A stretch of DNA of 5,025 bases, from NCBI GenBank assembly GCA_031284065.1, contig JAITAP010000216.1:1-5025 (forward strand), written 5' to 3'. The notes under the pieces were generated by a model. It saw nothing but the letters and a program-made list of their open reading frames with translations, did not search any database and was not told the DNA's origin. Origin of the DNA: Prevotellaceae bacterium. Its GTDB lineage: Bacteria > Bacteroidota > Bacteroidia > Bacteroidales > UBA932. Shown in pieces: positions 1 through 5,025 of this stretch (its first letter is position 1; the number at the start of each line of letters is the position of its first letter). Made by a program: the position numbers and the translations under genes.

Positions 1-35
1 ACTGAATTTTAGTCGGTTAATAATGAATTTATAGT

Positions 36-1112
36 ATGAAGAAAATAGCTATTCTTGCCGGTGACGGCATAGGCCCTGAAGTAATTGCCGAAGCTGTAAA
101 GGCGCTGCAAGCAGTTGACAAAAAGTATGGTATAGGTTTCGTGTTGGAGCATGAGCTGATAGGCGCTTGCGCCATTGACGCTACGGGCGACCCGCTGCCT
201 GCCGCTACAGTTGAGCGCTGCCAAAACTCCGACGCTGTGCTGCTCGGCGCAGTGGGGCATCCCCGCTTTGACGGCGACCCTGCGGCAAAGGTGAGACCCG
301 AACAGGGCTTGCTCAAAATTCGCAAAACGTTGGGGCTATACGCAAATATTAGGCCAATAAAATCCTATAAATCGCTCTATAAGGTATCTCCACTTAAGGA
401 ATCGCTTATAGCGGATGTGGATTTTGTAGTGTTTCGCGAGCTGACGGGCGGAATATACTTCGGCGAAAAAGGTCGCAGGAACGGCGGCAGCGAAGCGTTT
501 GATATTTGCACGTATAGCGTTGGAGAAGTGGAGCGCATTGCGCGGTTGGCGTTTGCGGCAGCCCAAAACCGGCGCGGGCATTTAACGCTGGTGGATAAGG
601 CTAACGTATTGGAAACTTCTCGCCTATGGAGAGAAATTGTAAGTAAAACTTCAAATGATTTCCCCAACGTAAAGTTCGACAGCATGTTTGTGGATAACGC
701 CGCCATGAAAATTGTTCAGCAACCGGCATTTTTTGATGTGATACTTACCGAAAATATGTTCGGCGACATTCTTACCGACGAGGCCTCGGCGATTACCGGC
801 TCTATCGGGATGCTGCCCTCCTCCTCCGTCGGCAGCAAGGTAGCGCTGTTTGAGCCTATTCATGGCTCTTTTCCCGAAGGGGCGGGCAAAGGAATTGCCA
901 ACCCTATGGCGACTATCCTGTCGGCGGCCATGATGCTGGAGTACTTGGGCTACCCGGAGGCGGCGCAGGAGGTGCGGGCTGCGGTGGAGCTTGCGCTTGA
1001 GAAAGGCGTTACAACCGGCGAAATCAACAGCAATAATGCCGCCTCAACCAGCGAAGTGGGAGATTTTATTGCAAACAGCATTAGCATAAAAAACAATAAA
1101 AAATCTTTTTAA
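36..1112 (+). CDS. leuB: 3-isopropylmalate dehydrogenase (LeuB)
   Basis: This cytoplasmic enzyme carries out the NAD-dependent oxidation and decarboxylation of 3-isopropylmalate to 2-oxoisocaproate, the third step of leucine synthesis. The 358 residues match the usual family length. Visible motifs are GDGIGPEV (10-17), the substrate loop RPEQGLLKIRK (87-97), RELTGGIYFGEK (134-145), VDKANVLETSRLWRE (186-200), FVDNAAM (218-224), TENMFGDILTDEAS (238-251) and EPIHGSFPEGAGKGIANP (273-290). By alignment to the Thermus enzyme from memory, the active-site set is present: Arg96, Arg106, Arg134, Tyr141, Lys188, and metal-binding Asp220, Asp244 and Asp248. Glu281 sits where the Thermus enzyme has the NAD-ribose-binding Asp, so NAD use is expected but inferred. 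The ATG at 36 gives the canonical N-terminus, and earlier in-frame sequence carries a stop. No Shine-Dalgarno is seen. One upstream frame ends with TAG at 32-34, so an earlier leu gene could be translationally coupled, but too little is visible to tell. The tail KNNKKSF is a short lysine-rich extension. Related tartrate or isocitrate dehydrogenases are unlikely given the motif set. Confidence 0.96.
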   Translation: MKKIAILAGDGIGPEVIAEAVKALQAVDKKYGIGFVLEHELIGACAIDATGDPLPAATVERCQNSDAVLLGAVGHPRFDGDPAAKVRPEQGLLKIRKTLGLYANIRPIKSYKSLYKVSPLKESLIADVDFVVFRELTGGIYFGEKGRRNGGSEAFDICTYSVGEVERIARLAFAAAQNRRGHLTLVDKANVLETSRLWREIVSKTSNDFPNVKFDSMFVDNAAMKIVQQPAFFDVILTENMFGDILTDEASAITGSIGMLPSSSVGSKVALFEPIHGSFPEGAGKGIANPMATILSAAMMLEYLGYPEAAQEVRAAVELALEKGVTTGEINSNNAASTSEVGDFIANSISIKNNKKSF

Positions 1113-1134
1113 CGCGCGAAAAATACTAACTTTG
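1104..1134 (+). promoter_or_regulatory. Bacteroidetes-type promoter for mutA
   Basis: TAACTTTG at 1127-1134 fits the Bacteroidetes -7 consensus TAnnTTTG exactly. A weak -33 element (TCTT, 1104-1107, within a T-rich run) lies 19 bases upstream, the expected spacing, although it lacks the usual TTTG/TTG. Transcription would start near 1140, giving a leader of about 60 bases before the mutA ATG. The -33 part overlaps the end of leuB. The location between two genes of unrelated pathways supports independent expression of mutA. The call rests on consensus match only. Confidence 0.6.
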
Positions 1135-1201
1135 CACTTTCTACATAATAGCTATATATAGGCAAAAAAAAATTATTTGCGGAATTATTTATTAAGATAC
1201 T

Positions 1202-3082
1202 ATGCCAACCGAAAAATTGTTTGCTGAATTTCCACCGGTTTCGACCGAACAGTGGGAAGAAGTGATTACCAAAGACCTTAAGGGTGCGGACTACGACAAG
1301 AAGCTGGTTTGGAAAACCACCGAAGGCGTTGCCGTGCGCCCCTACTACCGCGCCGAAAACCTCCGGAGCGTGAAGCATGTTAACGCCGGCGTGGGCGAGT
1401 TCCCGTACGTGCGGGGCGCTAAGAACAACAACAGCTGGCTGGTGCGGCAAACCTACTGCGCCTGCACCGACAAGAAGAAAGCCAACGCGCAAGCTCTTGA
1501 CGGACTCATGAAAGGCGTAAATTCGCTGGGCTTTTGCTTTGAGGGCAAGCTCGACGACGCCGACTTGGACGTTTTGCTCAAAGGTATTTACCTCGACGCT
1601 GTGGAGGTCAACTTTGTTGGCTGCACCTGTAGCGGAACGGGGCTTACCCAAAAGCTGACGGCATACGCCAAAAAGTCCGGCGCGAAGCTCGACGAAGTAG
1701 CAGCCTCCATCGACGCCGACCCGCTGCGGGAGATGACCACCAAGGGCGCGCTTGCCGACGACGCATTTGACCGGCTGAAAAACGCCGTTGTCGCCGCCGC
1801 CGAGCTGAAGCGTCTGCGCAACGTGGGCGTGTCGGGGGCGACTATCCACAACGCCGGAGGCACCGCCGTACAGGAATTGGCGTTTGCGCTGAGCATGGGC
1901 AACGAATACCTTGCGCAGCTCACCGACCGAGGGCTTGCGGTGGACGAAGTAGCCCGCCGCCTGAAGTTTACTTTTGCCGCAGGCGCAAGCTACTTTATCG
2001 AAATTGCCAAGATACGCGCCGCCCGCATGTTGTGGGCAAACATCGTGAGGGCGTACAAGCCGGAGAAGAGCTGCGCAGAGCGGATGAAAATTCACGCCGT
2101 TACCAGCGCGTGGAACCAAACCGCCTACGACGCCTACGTGAACATGCTGCGCGGCACCACCGAAGCCATGAGCGCCGCCATTGCCGGTGCGGATTCGCTG
2201 GAGGTGCTTCGCTTTGACAAGGCGTTCAAGAAGTCGAGCGAGTTTTCCAACCGCGTTGCCCGCAACACGCAAATCCTGCTCAAGGAGGAAGCGCACTTTG
2301 ATCAGGTGGTTGACCCCGCCGCCGGTTCGTACTACATCGAAACGCTGACGCAGAGCATTGCCGAAGAAGCGTGGAAGCTTTTCAAGCAGGTGGAGGAAAA
2401 GGGCGGATACGTGGCGGCCTTCAAAGCCGGGTTTATTCAGGAGCAGGTGAGCGCGTCGGCGCAAAAGCACGACAGCAACATTGCCACCCGCCGCGAAACG
2501 CTACTTGGCACCAACCAATACCCCAACTTTACCGAAACGCTGGACGAAGAGCTGCGCAGCTCGCTTGCCTCTAAAGAAAAGGCGCCCACCGCGTGCGCGT
2601 GCAGCTGCAACGGCGACAAGCCGGCGCAGGTGGGCGAGCCGCTGAAACCCTACCGCGGGGCGCAAGCCTTTGAGGCGCTGCGGCTCAAAACCGAAAACAG
2701 CGGCAAGCGGCCGCAGGCGTTCATGCTCACATTTGGCAACCTCGCCATGTGCCGCGCGCGCGCACAGTTTGCCAGCAACTTTTTTGCCGTAGCGGGCTTT
2801 AAGGTAACGGACAACAACTGCTTTGCCAGCGTGGACGAAGGCGCCAAAGCCGCCCTCGCCGCCAACGCCGACATTGTGGTGGCGTGCTCTTCGGACGACG
2901 AATACGCGGCAGGCGTGCCCGCCATTGCCGAAAAGCTGGGCGGTAAGGGGATTTTGGTAGTTGCCGGAGACCCCGCCTGCAAGGAAGAACTGCAAGGCAA
3001 GGGCATTTCGCACTTCATTAGCGTGAGGAGCAACGTGCTGGAAACGCTAAAGGGATACCAAAAAGAGCTGGGAATAGCGTAG
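1202..3082 (+). CDS. mutA: Methylmalonyl-CoA mutase small (beta) subunit MutA
   Basis: This is the structural subunit of the heterodimeric adenosylcobalamin-dependent mutase that interconverts succinyl-CoA and (R)-methylmalonyl-CoA, in the route to or from propionate in the cytoplasm. The length of 626 residues is normal for the small subunit. The N-terminus (LFAEFPPVSTEQWEEVITKDLKG) and VRPYYRAENL (45-54) are typical. A TIM-barrel mutase domain covers roughly 40-450, with marks such as HAVTSAWNQTAYDAYVNMLRGTTEAM (298-323) and DPAAGSYYIETLT (371-383). A degenerate B12-type domain covers roughly 485-626. At the position of the cobalamin-binding DxHxxG motif the protein reads NLAMCRA (513-519), so the histidine is missing, as expected for MutA rather than MutB. 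The interdomain linker carries a CxCxC cluster (Cys465, 467, 469). The start ATG has an A/T-rich leader and no Shine-Dalgarno. Codons are strongly G/C-ending (many AAG, GCC, CTG), unlike leuB, which suggests high expression. The usual partner mutB does not follow: after the stop come palindromic repeats and a convergent gene. Confidence 0.93.
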   Translation: MPTEKLFAEFPPVSTEQWEEVITKDLKGADYDKKLVWKTTEGVAVRPYYRAENLRSVKHVNAGVGEFPYVRGAKNNNSWLVRQTYCACTDKKKANAQALDGLMKGVNSLGFCFEGKLDDADLDVLLKGIYLDAVEVNFVGCTCSGTGLTQKLTAYAKKSGAKLDEVAASIDADPLREMTTKGALADDAFDRLKNAVVAAAELKRLRNVGVSGATIHNAGGTAVQELAFALSMGNEYLAQLTDRGLAVDEVARRLKFTFAAGASYFIEIAKIRAARMLWANIVRAYKPEKSCAERMKIHAVTSAWNQTAYDAYVNMLRGTTEAMSAAIAGADSLEVLRFDKAFKKSSEFSNRVARNTQILLKEEAHFDQVVDPAAGSYYIETLTQSIAEEAWKLFKQVEEKGGYVAAFKAGFIQEQVSASAQKHDSNIATRRETLLGTNQYPNFTETLDEELRSSLASKEKAPTACACSCNGDKPAQVGEPLKPYRGAQAFEALRLKTENSGKRPQAFMLTFGNLAMCRARAQFASNFFAVAGFKVTDNNCFASVDEGAKAALAANADIVVACSSDDEYAAGVPAIAEKLGGKGILVVAGDPACKEELQGKGISHFISVRSNVLETLKGYQKELGIA

Positions 3083-3128
3083 GACTTTGTGCAACGAGAG
3101 CACATTCCTATATAAAACCTACGACAGC

Positions 3129-3151
3129 AAGTCCCGCAGGGACGACACTTG
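3129..3151 (+). repeat. 23-base direct repeat, copy 1
   Basis: This 23-base segment is identical to 3198-3220. Its core is the palindrome GTCCCGCAGGGAC followed by GACACTTG. The flanking bases differ (C/A here, T/C at the second copy), so identity stops exactly at the unit ends. It is part of the palindrome cluster. Confidence 0.85.
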
Positions 3152-3197
3152 ATTAACCGTAGGCTTTAGCCTACGGTAACGATAGCGCTCCCCTCTT

Positions 3198-3220
3198 AAG
3201 TCCCGCAGGGACGACACTTG
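3198..3220 (+). repeat. 23-base direct repeat, copy 2
   Basis: Exact second copy of 3129-3151, 69 bases further on. Its end also forms a 9-bp inverted repeat with 3232-3240, so this copy can pair in more than one way. Confidence 0.85.
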
Positions 3221-3325
3221 CTGTCGCCTCCCAAGTGTCGCCCCAACGGGGCGAAATCAATACATCCCTAATGGGATGGCGCTAACGCCACCACTGCCCC
3301 GCCATCCCCGTTAGGGAGGGGACGG

Positions 3326-3536
3326 ACGCAAAAACGGTTTCTAACTCCCGATTGTCTCTACGCTCATTAAATTGGTTGTCAAATAAATAAAAAGCATGAC
3401 CAAATGTTAGCCGGTCAATAGCGGTTTCCAATACGTCATTTTTTCCGATTTGCTCATTATTGAAAAAAAACAATGCACCCCCGCCACAACAAAAGTGATA
3501 TGCACAAAAGTAAATTTTTCATAACAGCAAATGGGT
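3326..3536. other. AT-rich spacer without a confident gene
   Basis: This is the second half of the 454-base gap between mutA and the amylase. I find no protein I recognise and no RNA gene. It contains an A8 run (3463-3470) and a C5 run (3478-3482). A minus-strand open frame of about 63 codons (3282-3473, TTG start) reads into the palindromes at its end and is not convincing as a gene. No clear terminator hairpin follows the amylase stop at 3537. The box described at 3505-3512 is the only regulatory-looking signal. Confidence 0.6.
3505..3512 (-). promoter_or_regulatory. Possible minus-strand -7 box
   Basis: Read on the minus strand this is TACTTTTG, matching the Bacteroidetes TAnnTTTG box. 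A near copy, CACTTTTG, lies 15 bases downstream (3490-3497). No TTTG lies 19-21 bases upstream: the nearest ones are about 15 and 25 bases away. It would drive transcription leftward into sequence without a recognised gene. It may be chance in T-rich DNA. Confidence 0.2.
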
Positions 3537-4940
3537 TCAAATTTTTCGTGTCCAAATAAAATACTGGTAAGGCTGCATCTCAATAGAAGCGGGAAGTTCG
3601 ACTGTTGTGCCGTCGAAAGCATTGGTAAACGCTTGCCCGACGAACTGCGCCGGCAAGTTGAATGTAACCGCTTGGTTGCGCACATTCACCGCCACCAAAG
3701 CGCCATCCGTTTGTTGATACAGACGATAGAAACAAGCGACATCGTTGTGGCTATACGTCTGCAATGCTCCTTTCCGTAACGCCTCTGAAGCGACATAGAT
3801 GCTCATTATTTTCTTGTATTCGGCAAGAAATTCCGGATTCATACTCCAGTCAATGGCGGTAGGACTAAAGAAAGTAACAGGGCTTGACGCGCCTATTTCC
3901 TGCGTACTGTAAATTAATGGCGATCCGCCGAGCGTAGCCGCAAGCACAAAGGCCGACAGCGAGCCTTGTTGTCCGCCGTAGAGCGTGATGGGCGAGCCGC
4001 CGGGTTCCGACGAATAGTCGTGATTGGTGGTGAAGCGCAGCTTTTCTTTTCCCGCCGGGATATTCTTATATTCGTTTGTGTGCGTGGTGTACAAGTTGGC
4101 TATAGAGCCTTGTCCTGCATATAACTTTGTAATGCTTGTGTAAAAGTTCCATGCGTAATCCATATCAAAGCCGGAAGCGTAATGGTTCCCGGTGTTGCCT
4201 TCGGCGAGCATCAGGAGCGTGCGCCCCTCGAACTTGCGCAAGGAGTCAATGGCCTGTTTCCAGAAATCGGACGGAACCATATCGGCAGCGTCGCAACGGA
4301 AGCCGTCAATGTTGGCTTCATACACCCAATACTTCATGGCCGCTATCATCGCCTTGCGCATGTCTGCGTTGTCAAAGTTGAGGTCTGCCACGTCGTTCCA
4401 TCCGGCGCCGGCCGGTGAGATAATGTTCCCCGCCGCATCCTGCGTGTACCACGATTTGTTTTCAATCCACCCGTTATCCCATGAGGTATGGTTTGCCACC
4501 CAGTCGATGATTACGGCCATGCCGCAGCTATGCGCCTGCTTTACCAAAGTGCGCAAACTTTCGAGCGTGCCGTATTCCGGCTGTACTTTTGTGTAATTCT
4601 TCACACAGTAAGGAGAGCCGATAGAATTCTTTGCGCCCTGTTCATTAACCGGCATCAGCCACAGCACATTTACGCCAAGCGCCTTGATTTCGTCAAGCCG
4701 GTTGGTAATGGCATTGAACGACGCGTTAGCGGCAAATACCCGCTCGTTGGCTTCATACATGACCACATCCGGCGGCGTGGGCACATTCGTAAAAGCCACA
4801 TCGTAAAATTGGTTGCTGTCCGAATTTCCATTGTCTTCTATATTATTATTAATGCCATCATCAATAATAGCGCCATTCTTGCTGTTTCCGCAAGTTGAAA
4901 GCAAGACACAGCATATTGTAAAGAAAATTACTTTCTTCAT
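3537..4940 (-). CDS. Lipoprotein alpha-amylase family (GH13) hydrolase
   Basis: This is probably an envelope-anchored enzyme that hydrolyses alpha-glucosidic bonds in starch-like glucans or maltodextrins. Residues 1-16 form a signal peptide (MKKVIFFTICCVLLST) with a lipobox-like LSTC, placing the lipidated Cys at 17. Thr at -1 is slightly unusual. A flexible Asn/Asp-rich linker (about 18-45) follows. The GH13 barrel runs from about 55 to 380 with its conserved regions in order: LWLMPVNEQG (93-102), YCVKNYTKVQPEYGT (111-125), DWVANH (146-151, region I), DLN (186-188, region V), GFRCDAAD (213-220, nucleophile Asp217), LAEG (245-248, acid/base Glu247) and TTNHD (304-308, Asp308). The triad is therefore complete. 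A C-terminal beta domain covers about 385-467. At 467 residues it is far shorter than Bacteroides SusG and shows no obvious inserted starch-binding module. Exact specificity (alpha-amylase, neopullulanase, glucosidase) cannot be told. It converges on mutA and starts just after a hairpin at 4967-5000. Surface display versus periplasm is undecided, as no clear acidic export signal directly follows Cys17. Confidence 0.92.
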   Translation of the reverse strand: MKKVIFFTICCVLLSTCGNSKNGAIIDDGINNNIEDNGNSDSNQFYDVAFTNVPTPPDVVMYEANERVFAANASFNAITNRLDEIKALGVNVLWLMPVNEQGAKNSIGSPYCVKNYTKVQPEYGTLESLRTLVKQAHSCGMAVIIDWVANHTSWDNGWIENKSWYTQDAAGNIISPAGAGWNDVADLNFDNADMRKAMIAAMKYWVYEANIDGFRCDAADMVPSDFWKQAIDSLRKFEGRTLLMLAEGNTGNHYASGFDMDYAWNFYTSITKLYAGQGSIANLYTTHTNEYKNIPAGKEKLRFTTNHDYSSEPGGSPITLYGGQQGSLSAFVLAATLGGSPLIYSTQEIGASSPVTFFSPTAIDWSMNPEFLAEYKKIMSIYVASEALRKGALQTYSHNDVACFYRLYQQTDGALVAVNVRNQAVTFNLPAQFVGQAFTNAFDGTTVELPASIEMQPYQYFIWTRKI

Positions 4941-4953
4941 TTGTCAGTTGATT

Positions 4954-5000
4954 TTATTCAAAATAAAATAAGGGGAGCCGGCTGTCCGGCTCCCCTTATT
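4954..5000 (-). terminator. Strong stem-loop, likely terminator or leader attenuator
   Basis: A perfect 15-bp inverted repeat (4967-4981 with 4986-5000) closes on a four-base loop. The GC-rich core GGGGAGCCGG pairs with CCGGCTCCCC. On the minus strand the stem is followed by a T-rich tract (TTATTTTG), the form of an intrinsic terminator. On the plus strand the following sequence is less T-rich, so leftward termination is favoured. It probably ends a minus-strand gene lying beyond the right edge. Only 26 bases separate it from the amylase ATG, so it could instead lie in the amylase leader. Confidence 0.8.
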
Positions 5001-5025
5001 GCATAATTTAGTCGCACGATATAAC

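Larger units (their letters stand above)
3122..3226. repeat. 11-bp inverted repeat enclosing a hairpin module
   Basis: CGACAGCAAGT (3122-3132) and ACTTGCTGTCG (3216-3226) are exact reverse complements. They bracket about 83 bases that hold the 3156-3177 hairpin and most of both GTCCC/GGGAC hairpins. As single-stranded RNA or DNA the module could fold into a branched structure closed by this stem. The closing stem competes with the small hairpins at its inner ends and with the 3212-3240 pairing, so which fold wins is not known. Confidence 0.6.
3121..3325. repeat. Cluster of GC-rich palindromes (REP-like)
   Basis: About 200 bases directly after mutA consist almost entirely of short inverted repeats. 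Hairpins that can be read are GTCCC-GCA-GGGAC at 3131-3143 and again at 3200-3212; ACCGTAGGC-TTTA-GCCTACGGT at 3156-3177; CGACACTTG/CAAGTGTCG at 3212-3220 and 3232-3240; CGCCCC-AAC-GGGGCG at 3239-3253; CATCCC-TAAT-GGGATG at 3263-3278; TGGCG-CTAA-CGCCA at 3277-3290; and GGGATGGCG/CGCCATCCC at 3273-3281 and 3300-3308. The arrangement resembles intergenic palindromic repeats of other bacteria (REP/BIME type). It lies between convergent genes, where such repeats are often found and can help end transcription from both sides. Dispersal elsewhere in the genome is inferred, since only one cluster is visible. Confidence 0.75.

Noticed and set aside
1..35. End of an upstream coding region before leuB
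   Set aside because: All three frames contain stops within these bases and the visible residues are too few to identify a gene, so no partial CDS is called.
1152..1161. Palindrome CTATATATAG in the mutA leader as an operator
   Set aside because: It is a simple AT-alternating palindrome in AT-rich DNA, with no second copy or known regulator to support it.
1109..2470. Long minus-strand open frame of 453 codons opposite mutA
   Set aside because: Its composition is Arg/His/Val/Gly-rich without any recognisable domain. It lies wholly opposite leuB's end and mutA. The G/C-ending codons of mutA remove stops from the antisense frame, which explains its length.
2501..3013. Minus-strand open frame of 170 codons opposite the mutA 3' part
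   Set aside because: Same cause: a shadow of GC-rich coding sequence, with no motif.
3088..3104. Terminator hairpin right after mutA (TGTGC/GCACA)
   Set aside because: The stem is only 5 bp with a 7-base loop and no T-tract follows. The palindrome cluster just downstream is a better candidate for ending transcription.
3121..3325. CRISPR array
   Set aside because: There are only two identical 23-base units, 46 bases apart. The intervening sequence is itself palindromic rather than unique spacer-like, and no cas gene is present.
4192..4596. Plus-strand open frame of 134 codons opposite the amylase
   Set aside because: The amylase frame carries all GH13 motifs here. The opposite frame has no recognisable features.

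Overview
The window looks like chromosomal DNA from a Bacteroidetes bacterium, probably Bacteroidales. Three things point there: a promoter box of the TAnnTTTG type just before mutA, start codons preceded by A/T-rich leaders without a Shine-Dalgarno sequence, and proteins (LeuB, a MutA-type mutase subunit, a lipoprotein GH13 amylase) whose wording matches members I know from that phylum. The assignment rests on sequence style and recognition, not on a search.

Layout: 36-1112 (+) is leuB, 3-isopropylmalate dehydrogenase of leucine synthesis, complete and with all expected active-site residues. 1113-1201 is a short spacer with a promoter for the next gene. 1202-3082 (+) is mutA, the non-cobalamin-binding small subunit of methylmalonyl-CoA mutase, complete and strongly biased to G/C-ending codons. 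3083-3536 is a 454-base convergent intergenic region without a confident gene. Its first half is packed with short GC-rich palindromes, including a 23-base exact direct repeat and an 11-base inverted repeat that encloses a possible multi-hairpin fold. Its second half is AT-rich spacer with only weak signals. 3537-4940 (-) is a lipoprotein alpha-amylase-family (GH13) glycoside hydrolase with an intact catalytic triad. 4967-5000 is a perfect 15-bp stem-loop only 26 bases upstream of the amylase start. It has the form of an intrinsic terminator read on the minus strand.

The three genes do not form one pathway. LeuB serves amino-acid synthesis. MutA belongs to the succinate/propionate branch that many fermentative Bacteroidetes use. 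The amylase degrades starch-like glucans outside the cytoplasm and would feed that fermentation. The least ordinary points are the apparent separation of mutA from mutB, the palindrome cluster, and the hairpin against the amylase start. I see no convincing evidence for a wholly new system here.
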